A stretch of DNA of 43,690 bases from Acidobacteriota bacterium (lineage in GTDB: Bacteria; Acidobacteriota; Terriglobia; Bryobacterales; Bryobacteraceae). The stretch spans positions 1 through 43,690 of the forward strand of contig SYLY01000134.1 in NCBI GenBank assembly GCA_005808475.1, given 5' to 3'. Positions 6,623-15,879 of the stretch are shown piece after piece. The notes beneath the pieces were generated by a model. It had not been told where the DNA came from, searched no databases, and worked only from the letters and a program-made list of their open reading frames with translations. Made by a program: the position numbers and the translations under genes. Every line of letters begins with the position of its first letter. Positions within the stretch are counted from its first letter, which is position 1.

Positions 6623-9620
6623 TACCCGAGTCCTCCGGCCGGTTCTCCCGTTGCTGCTGTTGGCCGCCGGTGCGTGGGGCGCCCAACAAGACGACCCGGT
6701 CGTCAAGGCGCTGGAAGCCTATCGCCGCGGCAATTGCCGGGAAGCGCGGCCGCTGCTCGAGCAGGTACTGGCCCGGCAGCCGAAGAACGAAGCCGTCAAA
6801 CGCCTGCTTTCCACCTGTAAGGACGCACCGGAGCCCAAACTCGCCACCGCGGCCACCGTCAAACCGCGCAAGGGCGCTCCCAGCGCGCCCCTGGCCGCTC
6901 AACAGAAGCGCCAATCCAAGCGCGCCGCCGAACGGCGCATCGCTCCGTCCAAGCCGTCGATGTCGGAAGCGGCTCCGCCGCCCACTCCGGCTCCGCCCAA
7001 GCCGGTCACCGAGCGTGACCACGCCGGACCCAAGTACGCCGAAGCCGAACTGCTGATCAAGTCAAAGCGCTTCAAGGAAGCGTCCGTCCTGCTTGTTCAG
7101 GTGGTGCGCGAACGGCCGAATCTGGTCCTGCCGCGGCTTCGCCTCGCCGAGATCTACAGCGCGAACTCGATGTTCGCCGAAGCCGCCTCGCAGTACACGG
7201 CGATCGCCGGTCTCCCGGGGGCGCCGCCCGACGCAGGACTGCGGGTCGCGCAGAACCTGAACTGGGGTAAGAAACTCCCGGAATCGGCCGCCGCCTATGT
7301 CGACTATCTGGAAGTGTCGCCATCCAGCGCCGAAGGCCGGCTCGGTCTGGCGAACGTACTCTTCTGGCAGAACAAACTGCCCGAGGCCGCCGGCGAATAC
7401 TAAAAGTACCTGAAGCTCCGTCCGGACGATCACGAGGCGCGCCTGAATCGCGCGCGAAGCCTGCTGTGGACCGGCAAATACGAAGGCGCCCTGGCGGAGA
7501 TGCTGAAGGTCAAGGAAGCGGGCGCGGGGTCGCGCGATCCGCTGCTCGACCTGGCGATCGGCCAGTGCTTCGAGCAGATCTCGCAACCCGAACGCGCCCT
7601 CCCTTATTTCGAAAACGCGCTCCGTAAGTCGCCCGATCAAAAGGACGCCAAGGAGGCGCGCGATCGCGTCGCCAATACCGTCCTGCTCAAGAACGCCTAC
7701 CTCCTCCAGGAGAAGGGCGACTTCCTCGCCGCAAGCAATGCCTTTCTCGGTTACCTCGAGAAGAACCCGAAGGACAACGACATGCTCCTTCAGGTGGCGC
7801 GGCTGCACTCGTGGGCGCGGGACAACTCCAAGGCGATGCTTTACTACGAGGCGTATCTGGTGAAGAAACCGCAAGACATCACGGCGCTACGCGAACTGGC
7901 GCGACTGCAGCTCGAGATCCCCGATTTCGCCGCCGCGCGCAAGACTCTCGCCACCGTCCTTTCCAGCCAGGATGCCTCTCCGGACGACTACGCCAACATG
8001 ATCAACGCGAATCTGTGGGACAGCCGCCACGAGGAGGCTCAGCCCTGGATCGCCAAGCTGAAGGAAATCGCTCCCGGCCATCAGGTGGCCCAGTCCGGTG
8101 GAAAGGCCGTGCTCGGAAAGGCTCAGACCCAACAACTGGACCGGGCGCGAGTGCTGGCGTCCACCGGTAAGTTCTCCGAGGCGCTGCAATCTTACCGGCG
8201 CTACATCGACCGTTACGGCGCCGACCGCGAGATCGAACTCGCCGTCGCCAGACTACTCGCCTGGGACGGCCAGCCCGTCAAGGCGATGCAGGCCTACCGC
8301 GAGTATCTCAACCGCTACAAGAACGACGCGCAGGTCCGGCTCGAGCTCGCCGACCTGGAACGGTGGCAGGGTAAGCGCGGGTCGGCCGAACGGGAATACC
8401 GGGCGGTTCTCGAGAAGGAACCCGGCAATAACAAGGCGATGTTCGGACTCGCTCAGATCGCCGATCAACGCGGCGACGACCGCTTCTCCGTGTTCAACGC
8501 CTATCGCGATATCCTCGACCGCGACCCGTCGCACAAAGTCTCGCGCGAGCGCCTGGGCGACTTATCCTCGCGCGTCTCGCCGTCGCTCGGGTACGAACAG
8601 ATGACATTCCACGATTCGGACCGCTTCAACCGCTCCATGAACACGATCGTGGCGGGAATTCCGCTTCCCGGTGGCCTTCGGATCTCTCCCTTGTTGCGGC
8701 TCGGCTACTTCAGCCAATTGCGCCAAGTCGGCGGCGGAGAGTGCGGCACGGGATACGATCCCCGGTCGCGCGAAAAAGATCCCGCCATCCGCCGGATCTC
8801 CGAGGACATCTGCGCCACCGAGGGGCATCTCAAGGGGTTGGGCGGCGGCGTCCGGTTCGACGTATCTCCCAACCCGAACGTGTTCTTTTCCGCGGAGTTC
8901 TCGGGCTTCAAGCTCGACACGCCCACGCAGCGCGTCAGCCCCATGCTCAGCGCGGAACTGGTGCTTCGCGCCGCCGGCAACAAGCGCCTCACCATGGGCG
9001 TCAAGCGGCGCAGCGCCGCGTTCGAGGTGAATACCATCGGCACGCTTTACGCCAACATCCTCACCGACACGGCGGAAGCGAGCTTCGAGGTTCCGATGAA
9101 CGACCGCTGGAACCTCTGGGTCTATGGCGGCATTTCCCGCTATACTCGCGGCGCCGACCCGCTGATCCTGTCGAACTTCCAGAAGCGGATCACCGCTCGC
9201 GCCGACTACCAGGTAACGCCCAGCACCAAGGCCGGTTACTACGTCCGCCTCAGTGGATTCCGCCGCTACTCGCCGCTCTACTTCAGCCCCGAGTTCTACG
9301 GCACCACCGGCGTCAACTGGACCTGGGACAAACCACTGATGAAAAATTTCCGCTTTCTCGGCGACATCGAGGCCGGCTATGGACGCATCCACCGCTACGA
9401 CTCGCCCCGCGTCAACAACCTGGAGCTTTCCTTCTATCCCTCCTTCGTGTGGGATATCCGCCAGGACCTGTCCCTGCATATCGGCTACCGTTTCGGCCGC
9501 GGGCGTAGCAGCTCGTTCGGATCGCCCGTCTACAGCACCGGAACGCTCGACATGGGGCTCACCAATTACTTCACGCCGTCCCTGCCGCCGCCCGGCATGA
9601 ACAGAATCGAGATCCGGTAG
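6615..9620 (+). pseudogene. TPR/beta-barrel exopolysaccharide exporter (BcsC/PgaA-like), interrupted by an in-frame TAA
   Basis: The gene starts at ATG 6615 with a signal peptide (LPLLLLAAGAWGA) and would encode 1001 residues. It has a Lys/Pro/Ala-rich linker, many tetratricopeptide repeats (to about residue 650), and a C-terminal beta-barrel rich in aromatic alternation (such as LELSFYPSFVWDI) ending in an IEIR tail. This is the architecture of BcsC, PgaA and PelB, which move polymer through periplasm and outer membrane. Codon 263 is TAA (7401-7403), inside a TPR helix (AAGEY, stop, KYLKLRPDDHEARL). The same frame is open on both sides, so no frameshift is involved. Either it is a recent nonsense mutation or a base-call error. 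Restart at ATG 7500 would give a product without a signal peptide. The neighbouring GT2 synthase gene begins 7 bases after its end. Confidence 0.85.
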
Positions 9621-9627
9621 GAGCCCC

Positions 9628-10941
9628 ATGGTACGCAAGGCAATTCAAGTCGCGGTGATCACGGCGCTGGTGCTGCTGGTTCTCGGCATCCTGACCGCGA
9701 TCTACTTCAACGTCTACGTCTCGAGCCTGCTGGTCTCCGACTTCTTCGTGAGAATCGCCGGCACTTTGTTCCTCGTATTCCTGATCGTCATGTTGATCCG
9801 GTACGTGATGCTGCTCGTGCTGGCGCTGCTCTACCAGATCAAGAACCCGCCCCTGACCGGGGAACTGGACCACTATCCGATGGTCACGATGATTCTCCCG
9901 GCGCACAACGAGGGTCCGGTGATCCAATCGTCGATTCGCGGCGCGATGCAGATGGATTACCCGAATTTCGAGGTCCTGGTGGTCGACGATGGCTCGCCGG
10001 ACGACACTTACACGAAGGCGCTGGAACTGGTCCCCGAGTATGGCGGCCGGCTTCAGGTGATGACCCAGAAGAACGGCGGGAAGTCCACCGCTTTGAACAA
10101 TGCGATCGCGCGAGCCAAGGGCGAGTACGTCCTCTGCACCGACGCCGATTCCAAGCTGGAACCCCAAACGCTGCGTGAAGCCATGAAGCACTTCCAGGAC
10201 CCGTCGGTCGCGGCGGTGGCGGGCAACGTGAAAATCGCCAACCGCTTGAACGTGCTCACCAAGCTGCAGACGCTCGAATACATCCAGGGGCTCAACCTGA
10301 TTCGAGCCGCGCAGGCCTACATCAAGCGGATCACCGTGATCCCCGGTCCGTCCGGCGTCTTCCGCAAGGACGTGGTGGTGGGGCTGGGCGGCTATCTGAC
10401 CGACACGTTCGCCGAGGACTGCGACCTGACCCTGCGGTTGATGCTGGCCGGTTACCGTATCAAATACGAGCCCCGCTGCGTCGCCTGGACCGAGGCGCCG
10501 GAGCAGTATCACGCACTGTTCAAGCAGCGTTACCGGTGGGGTAGGGGAATTCTGCAGGCGGTGATGAAACACCGCATGATTTTGATCTCGCCCCGCCGCG
10601 ATTTTCTCGCCTGGCTCATGCTGTGGAACATGGTGTGGGAGAGCATCGTCATGGTGCTCATGGATTTCTGCGGAATCCTGCTGTTCTTCCTGATGTTTCT
10701 CGGCGGGGGCCTGTCGTCGCTCGTCTTCCTGTGGTGGGTGGAACTAACGCTGCTCGACGTGGTCGCGGCGGTGTTTTGCATCACGGCGGAGAAGGAGGAT
10801 CTGAATCTTGTCCCCTACGCGCTGCTCTACCGCCTCTTCTTCATCCCCTACGTGGATTCGATGCGCTTTTTCGCGACCATCGACGAGCTGTTCCAGGTCC
10901 GGATGGGCTGGTTCACGCAGCAGAGGATGGGAAGGATCTAG
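9628..10941 (+). CDS. Processive family 2 glycosyltransferase, PgaC/chitin-synthase-like exopolysaccharide synthase
   Basis: This 437-residue inner-membrane synthase has two N-terminal membrane segments (about 8-30 and 40-68). A cytoplasmic GT-A domain follows, then about three C-terminal membrane segments from residue 330. All processive GT2 motifs are present: VVDDGSPDDT, the metal-binding DAD in CTDADSK, the catalytic-base region AEDCDLT, and QRYRW (the QxxRW motif). Length and layout are closest to PgaC/IcaA, NodC and related beta-GlcNAc polymerases. No PilZ domain is present, unlike BcsA. A GTAGGAG ribosome site precedes ATG 9628. Its place between exporter and hydrolase genes supports a role in polymer synthesis. 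The sugar (GlcNAc rather than glucose) is inference. Confidence 0.88.
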   Translation: MVRKAIQVAVITALVLLVLGILTAIYFNVYVSSLLVSDFFVRIAGTLFLVFLIVMLIRYVMLLVLALLYQIKNPPLTGELDHYPMVTMILPAHNEGPVIQSSIRGAMQMDYPNFEVLVVDDGSPDDTYTKALELVPEYGGRLQVMTQKNGGKSTALNNAIARAKGEYVLCTDADSKLEPQTLREAMKHFQDPSVAAVAGNVKIANRLNVLTKLQTLEYIQGLNLIRAAQAYIKRITVIPGPSGVFRKDVVVGLGGYLTDTFAEDCDLTLRLMLAGYRIKYEPRCVAWTEAPEQYHALFKQRYRWGRGILQAVMKHRMILISPRRDFLAWLMLWNMVWESIVMVLMDFCGILLFFLMFLGGGLSSLVFLWWVELTLLDVVAAVFCITAEKEDLNLVPYALLYRLFFIPYVDSMRFFATIDELFQVRMGWFTQQRMGRI

Positions 10942-10944
10942 CCC

Positions 10945-11523
10945 GTGGAATTCGAATTATATACATTACTCGCCACGGGCATCCTGCTGATCAGCATTGG
11001 CACGATCCTGTTTTCCATTTACTCCTATATTTTATTCCGAGTCCGGGAGGTGCGTAAATTGAAGAAGACGGCTCATGGCCACGGTTCGGCGCAGCCGGCG
11101 AAAGTGGCCGAGGCGGCGCCCGCTCCAGTGGAGGCCCCGCTGCCTCCGAATCCAATGGCGGCGGCGGTCGCGGAACTGGAACAACTGGCGGCGGTGGCGG
11201 GCCAGGTCAAGAGCGCCTCCGGCTCTCGGCCGGCGTTGGCAACCGCCGGTGAGCGCGAGAAGCTGGGCAGCACGTCCTCCCGCGAGCGCTACCGCCCGGC
11301 GCTGGGATTCCAGCCTCCGCCGGAGCGGCCGCGCGATCTCGAGCCGGTCCTCGGCATGACCGCGTTGGCGGCCGCGGTCGGATCCAGCCGCGCCCGCCAA
11401 GTGGAGACGCCCGCCCTGGTCCGCGAGGCCCGCGACGAAGCCGCGGCGGTTCCGGCCGGTTCCGGCGGAAAGCCGGAGAAAGCCGTAACCGGGTTCTTCA
11501 AGCCGTACCGGCCGAAATCCTAG
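10945..11523 (+). CDS. Small single-pass membrane protein of the exopolysaccharide operon
   Basis: The 192-residue product has one strong N-terminal membrane helix (about residues 6-32, LLATGILLISIGTILFSIYS). A basic stop-transfer segment (RVREVRKLKK) follows. The rest is a low-complexity Ala/Pro/Glu-rich cytoplasmic tail ending in GFFKPYRPKS. I recognise no family. It begins at GTG 10945, three bases after the synthase stop, with GGAAGG about nine bases upstream. By position it could be a synthase accessory subunit analogous to PgaD, but PgaD has two membrane helices and no sequence similarity is evident. The tail may be a docking region for cytoplasmic partners. Confidence 0.65.
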   Translation: MEFELYTLLATGILLISIGTILFSIYSYILFRVREVRKLKKTAHGHGSAQPAKVAEAAPAPVEAPLPPNPMAAAVAELEQLAAVAGQVKSASGSRPALATAGEREKLGSTSSRERYRPALGFQPPPERPRDLEPVLGMTALAAAVGSSRARQVETPALVREARDEAAAVPAGSGGKPEKAVTGFFKPYRPKS

Positions 11524-11532
11524 GCGGAGATC

Positions 11533-13377
11533 ATGGGGCGGCGCATCTTCCACATTCCGTTTCCGTTGTACCTGCTCGGATCGTCGGCCTTGATCCTGCT
11601 GGTGCAAGTGATGGCGTATCTGCACATCGTCGACATGACGATCGGCGCCTTTCCTCTCATGAGGCGGATGAACTGGATGGGACGCGAGGATCTGCCCACC
11701 AGGATCGTGGTCCTGCGCAGCGCCTTCAGCGCCGTCCGCAGCGGCGACCACCCCGAATACTATTACGATCTTGCCGCTTACTGGGAACATCAGATGACCG
11801 CCGAAAGCATTCCCTTCGCCCCGATCAAGGACGAGGATCTCGCCAAGGGACTCGGTAACACCGCCAGCGTTCTCATCCTACCCTGGACGGTCTGCATGAG
11901 CGATGCGCAACGCACGGCGGTGCGCGACTTCGTGGCGGCCGGACACGGCTTGATCGCCACCGGCCCGTTCGGTGTGCGGAACGAGGATTGCAGTTGGTTC
12001 GGCTGGGAGTTCATGGCCGAAATGACCGGCATGGACGGCCTGGACAGCACCACGCCGGAAGAGCCGACCTTCGCGTCGTTTCGCGCCAAACGGTTCTTTT
12101 CGCAATCCATGCCGCCCGGACTGCGGATGGACCTGCCCAAGCACGAACTGGCCTATGGCATCCACCCCGACCCGGACATCTATTGGTCGGACGGCAAATG
12201 GGGCGGAGTCGACAAAGCCGCTCCCGGGGAGGTCGCGCTGGGAATTCACACCCAGACGGGACCGGGACGCGTGGTCTGGGCCGGATTCAACGAACGGATC
12301 ACCGGGTCAAAGTCCGGCCTCGGCCGCTTCATGGATCAATACACCCGGTCCGCCGTGCGATGGGCGAGCCGCCAGCCGCTCATCGGAGTCGCCCCCTGGC
12401 CGAAGGACATGGAAATGGCGGCGATGATCGCGGCGTCGACGGGAAAGGACAGAGAGGCGTCCAAGTCGCTAGCCAAGCTGTTCGTCGAGGCAGGCGTGCC
12501 CGGAACCGTGTTTTCCGCCGAAGGCGGCGCTCCGCCCGTCGAAAGGACGGACGGCAGGGTGGAGGTGGCGGCGGCCGGCGACGACGACAAACCGTTGGCG
12601 GATAACAACGTGCTCAATCAGGTCCAGGAACTCAACAGCCTCCGGAAGGCGCTCGAAAATAGCCAGGGCGTCCCTGTCGCCGGTTTCAAGCCGCCGCAGG
12701 ACATGTGGAACATCGATACCCTGGTCGCGCTCCGGTCGTCCGGCTATAAGTACTTTCTGGACCGCACCGGTAACAGCCGCGCCGTGCCGGAGATCGTGGA
12801 GTTCCCCTCGGGAGCCTGGCTCGGCGGAAAAGTCGAAGTGGCGAAGATCTCCACTGCCTGGTCGGACGACTTCGACGTGGTGTCGAAGTACAAGGGGCCG
12901 ACGCCGTGGAAGGCGGATCTCGGCGACGAGTTCCTCGAGGAGCTCGAGCGCTGCCGCTACGTGGGCGGAGCCTACGTCTTCAGTTTCAGCAGCCGGTTGC
13001 TCGGAGCGGGCGAGAATCTCCCCGTGGTCCGGTCCGTGCTCGAACGAGTGAAGGGATCGGGGGCGTGGCTCGCCAGCGGCTCCGAGCTTACCTCGTGGTG
13101 GTCGAAACGCGAGAAGGTGCGGGTCGAGACGCGCCAGATTACCCAGCACCGCATCAAGGTCTCGGTGGTCAACCGCGGCAGGACGCCGGTGGAGGATCTG
13201 TCCGTCTACGTGCACCTCCCTTATAAGCCGAAGAGGATCCGGATGATCTCGGAGATTATCGGTAAGCTGCCGCCGAAACACGAAATGCCGGAGCACGAAG
13301 ATTTGTTACGGTTGGACTTTCCCAAACTAGCCAAGGAAAGCAGCTACGTGTTCATCGTGGCGTTGACCGAGATATGA
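11533..13377 (+). CDS. Membrane-anchored protein with amidotransferase-like and degenerate polysaccharide-deacetylase-like regions
   Basis: This 614-residue protein has one N-terminal membrane helix (about 9-32), which should place the bulk in the periplasm. Residues 110-270 (VLILPWTVCMSDAQRTAVRDF, then GHGLIATGPFG) resemble the class I amidotransferase-like fold seen in beta-galactosidase trimerisation domains. Residues 285-475 follow the spacing of a NodB/CE4 deacetylase: LFVEAGVPGTVF matches the strand after motif 1, and GFKPPQDMWN matches motif 3. However, the TFDDG aspartates and the HxxxH metal ligands cannot be found. The C-terminal 110 residues look like a beta sandwich. I infer a non-catalytic deacetylase relative paired with the downstream GH18 gene, which overlaps it by 4 bases. 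The fold assignments are moderate. Confidence 0.6.
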   Translation: MGRRIFHIPFPLYLLGSSALILLVQVMAYLHIVDMTIGAFPLMRRMNWMGREDLPTRIVVLRSAFSAVRSGDHPEYYYDLAAYWEHQMTAESIPFAPIKDEDLAKGLGNTASVLILPWTVCMSDAQRTAVRDFVAAGHGLIATGPFGVRNEDCSWFGWEFMAEMTGMDGLDSTTPEEPTFASFRAKRFFSQSMPPGLRMDLPKHELAYGIHPDPDIYWSDGKWGGVDKAAPGEVALGIHTQTGPGRVVWAGFNERITGSKSGLGRFMDQYTRSAVRWASRQPLIGVAPWPKDMEMAAMIAASTGKDREASKSLAKLFVEAGVPGTVFSAEGGAPPVERTDGRVEVAAAGDDDKPLADNNVLNQVQELNSLRKALENSQGVPVAGFKPPQDMWNIDTLVALRSSGYKYFLDRTGNSRAVPEIVEFPSGAWLGGKVEVAKISTAWSDDFDVVSKYKGPTPWKADLGDEFLEELERCRYVGGAYVFSFSSRLLGAGENLPVVRSVLERVKGSGAWLASGSELTSWWSKREKVRVETRQITQHRIKVSVVNRGRTPVEDLSVYVHLPYKPKRIRMISEIIGKLPPKHEMPEHEDLLRLDFPKLAKESSYVFIVALTEI

Positions 13378-14435
13378 AGCAGGCGATTCTGATATTGACG
13401 CTGGTCGCGGCCCTCGGTAAGACGACGAGCCGCGCGGGCTCGGCGCCTCGCAAGTCCACCGCGGCGCTGCCCGGATCGAGCCCGGTCGCCCAGTTCTACT
13501 ATGTGGACGACGCGGCCGCGCTCCAGTCGCTCGAGAAGAACGGCTCCCGCGTTTCCTTGCTTTCTCCCGTCTGGATCGTTGTGGATGCGGCGGGTGGAGT
13601 CCGCATCGCCTCCGACGGCAAAGTGGAACGCTTGGCCGCCGAGCACCGATTCAAGCTGATGCCAGTGATCGTCAACGAAGACTTCCGCTTGGATGCCGCG
13701 CGCGCCGTCTTGCGGGACGAGGCGAAGATGGACGGCTTGGCCGCGCAACTGGTGCGTACCGCCGAAACGCAACGATGGGATGGGTTGCAACTCGACTTCG
13801 AGAACCTGGAGCGCGCCGATCGCGACGCCTACTCGCGGTTCGCTGAAAAGCTCGGCGCCGCGTTGCGCCCGCGCGGCATGGCTCTCAGCGTGGCTGTCCC
13901 CGCGCCCGTGTACGGCATTGGCCCGGTGGACAAAAGGCCTGGCGAGTGGCTGCCCACTCCCCGCTCGGAGGGCTTCGACTACGAACGCCTCGCCCAGGCA
14001 GCCAGTTTCCTGACGCTCATGGCCTACGACCAGTACGTGATGGCGGACACGCCCGGTCCCATCGCGGGAATCGAGTGGGTGGAGGCCTGCGTCAAGAAGG
14101 TGCTCGAGACGGTTCCTGCCTCCAAGGTAACTCTCGGATTGCCGTTCTACCATCGCCGCTGGACTGGAAACGTAGTTACCACCGGAAGCTGGGTGGAAGC
14201 CCAGGCCGCGTCGGTCAAGGCCAACGTCGCGCCCAGGGCCGACCCGCTCCACCAGGAGCCCGTGGTCCGGTTCTGGGAGGGCGGCGTCCAGAGTATCGTC
14301 TGGTTTCACGACGCGAAAAGCCTGTCCCAGCGCCTGGATCTGGTGAAGCGGTACAACTTGCGTGGCTTCTCCGCGTGGCGGCTCGGACAAGAGGACCCCT
14401 CGGTCTGGACGGAGACCTTCGGAGGCCGGCGATGA
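13374..14435 (+). CDS. Secreted GH18-type glycoside hydrolase
   Basis: This 353-residue protein has a signal peptide (MKQAILILTLVAALG). It then has a GH18 (beta/alpha)8 domain with the active-site motif DGLQLDFE (D136, D141, catalytic E143). This is the DGxxxDxE form found in YaaH/YdhD-like spore and peptidoglycan GH18 enzymes, where the second Asp of DxxDxDxE is replaced. Strand ends LMAYDQY and GLPFYHRRW and the late GGVQSIVWFHDAKSL region also fit GH18. GH18 enzymes cleave beta-1,4-linked N-acetylglucosamine polymers. Placed next to a PgaC-like synthase and a deacetylase-like gene, it may trim or release the exported polymer, the role of the PgaB C-terminal domain. It starts by ATGA overlap with the previous gene. 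Confidence 0.83.
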   Translation: MKQAILILTLVAALGKTTSRAGSAPRKSTAALPGSSPVAQFYYVDDAAALQSLEKNGSRVSLLSPVWIVVDAAGGVRIASDGKVERLAAEHRFKLMPVIVNEDFRLDAARAVLRDEAKMDGLAAQLVRTAETQRWDGLQLDFENLERADRDAYSRFAEKLGAALRPRGMALSVAVPAPVYGIGPVDKRPGEWLPTPRSEGFDYERLAQAASFLTLMAYDQYVMADTPGPIAGIEWVEACVKKVLETVPASKVTLGLPFYHRRWTGNVVTTGSWVEAQAASVKANVAPRADPLHQEPVVRFWEGGVQSIVWFHDAKSLSQRLDLVKRYNLRGFSAWRLGQEDPSVWTETFGGRR

Positions 14436-15269
14436 AGAGGATCGCATTGGCCGCGCTGGCCGCCGGCGCCGTGCTTCTTACCGCGTGGGCGCCGCCTCCG
14501 CCGGTCATCGAGCGCCGGAAGAAGATCTACGTCGCCGAAGACACCGAGGTCCAACTCCGGCTCATGCGGAGCCTCTTCCGCCGAGACCAAGGTGAACGAG
14601 AAGGTCGAATTCGAAGTGGTGGAAGACATCGTCACCGAAAGCGCCATCGCGATCCCGCGCGGCAGCAAGGCCTGGGGCATCGTCACCACGGCGGAAGCCA
14701 AGAGCCGCATGCGCCGCAACGGCCGTCTCGACATCGACCTGCAGGCGCTGTGCATGCCCGACGGCTCCGGCGTCCCGCTACGAGCCTTCAAGCGCGGGGT
14801 GATCCGGCCTAGCGGCTACGAACCGGGCGCCTCCGACAGCCTCTTCGCGCTGCCCGCGCTGCCGGTTCTGGTATTCCTTTTCGGCAAGGACATCAACATC
14901 CCGAAGGGACGCGAATTCGCCGCCTATCTCGGCGACGACTTACTCCTCGACCGGAGCGAGACGCGCCCGGAACCATCCGCCGCTTGCCTGTCGAAGACCG
15001 AGGAGGAGGATCGCGAGAAGTCCCGCGGGATTCGCGACGTCGAACTGGCCACCGTCCTCGTGCGATCCAAGCCCGATGGAGCCGAGATCTACCTGAACGA
15101 CGAGTTCATGGGCCAGACTCCTGCCTCCCTGCGGCTGTTTCCCGGCTCGCACCGGATCAAGCTCGTCCACCCCACCAGCGTCGTCTGGACCCGCACCGTG
15201 GCGGTGACGCCCGGCGGCGAAAGCACCATACAAGCGGTGCTCGAAAGCACCGTGTACGTGAAGCGGTAA
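14432..15269 (+). pseudogene. PEGA-domain secreted protein, frameshifted near 14571-14579
   Basis: The gene opens at ATG 14432, overlapping the GH18 stop, with a signal peptide (LAALAAGAVLLTAWA) and then VIERRKKIYVAEDTEVQLRLMRSL. The expected continuation, SSAETKVNEKVEFEVVEDIV, is in another frame that stays open to 15269. The switch lies in the AGCCTCTTCCGCC region. Loss of one CT unit from a short CT run, or insertion of one T, would explain it. The C-terminal part carries a PEGA domain (about the last 70 residues: TVLVRSKPDGAEIYLNDEFM and a hydrophobic GSHRIKLVHP stretch), a surface beta domain. Without repair, translation in the first frame stops at 14812. A separate start at GTG 14592 would lack a signal peptide, so I treat it as one broken gene. 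Confidence 0.8.
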
Positions 15270-15279
15270 GGAGATTCCC

Positions 15280-15879
15280 ATGCGAAATCGATTCTGGAAA
15301 GGGCCGGCCGCCGCCTTCATGGCCTTCGCGATCGCCCTCCCTTCGGCCGCCCAGACCGGCGACCTGCGTATCCTGGTCCGCGAAGGTGAAGGAGCGGTGC
15401 ACAACATCCGCCGCAAGGCGGTGAGTCCCATCGAGGTGGAGGTGCGCGACGAGCGTAACCGGCCCGTCTCCGAAGCCAAGGTGCGATTCACCTTCCCCGA
15501 AATGGGCCCTGGCGGCCGCTTCGTCGATGGCAGCCGCACACTCGATTCCACCACCGATAATCGGGGCCGCGCCGGATTCTCGTCCTTCCTGCTGAACCAG
15601 TACGAAGGCCGGTTCGCGCTCGCCGTGCGAGCCAACGCATCGGGCCGGGAAGCAGCGGCGTCCATCACCCAAACCGCCAGCAGGTTCCTCGACCCTACCG
15701 TCAAGCAGACCAACCCGGAGACGCGCAAGAAAGGAACCGGGCACGGTCTGGCGCTGGTCGCGGGAATCGGCCTCGCGGCTACCATCGCGGCGGTGATTGC
15801 CACCCGTGGCAATGGCGGTCCGTCCGCTCCCCCGGTGTCGATCGGCGTGGGCGGCGTCTCGGTCGGAGGGCCGCGTTGA
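15280..15879 (+). CDS. Exported Ig-like (Big1/carboxypeptidase-regulatory-like) protein with C-terminal membrane helix
   Basis: The 199-residue product has a signal peptide (AAAFMAFAIALPSAAQ). One Ig-like beta domain follows (about 40-125: PIEVEVRDERNRPVSEAKVRF, DNRGRAGFSSFLL), similar to bacterial Ig group 1 or carboxypeptidase-regulatory-like domains. A C-terminal hydrophobic helix (GLALVAGIGLAATIAAVIA) is followed by a short Gly/Pro tail. It is probably anchored in the inner membrane with the Ig domain in the periplasm. AAGGAG sits about six bases before ATG 15280. It belongs to the run of secreted proteins at the end of the exopolysaccharide operon. Its exact function is unknown. Confidence 0.65.
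   Translation: MRNRFWKGPAAAFMAFAIALPSAAQTGDLRILVREGEGAVHNIRRKAVSPIEVEVRDERNRPVSEAKVRFTFPEMGPGGRFVDGSRTLDSTTDNRGRAGFSSFLLNQYEGRFALAVRANASGREAAASITQTASRFLDPTVKQTNPETRKKGTGHGLALVAGIGLAATIAAVIATRGNGGPSAPPVSIGVGGVSVGGPR

Noticed and set aside
6615..9620. Two separate genes (6615-7403 and 7500-9620) instead of one broken exporter
   Set aside because: The stop is inside a TPR motif, the frame is unbroken on both sides, and the second part would lack a signal peptide though it encodes an outer-membrane barrel.
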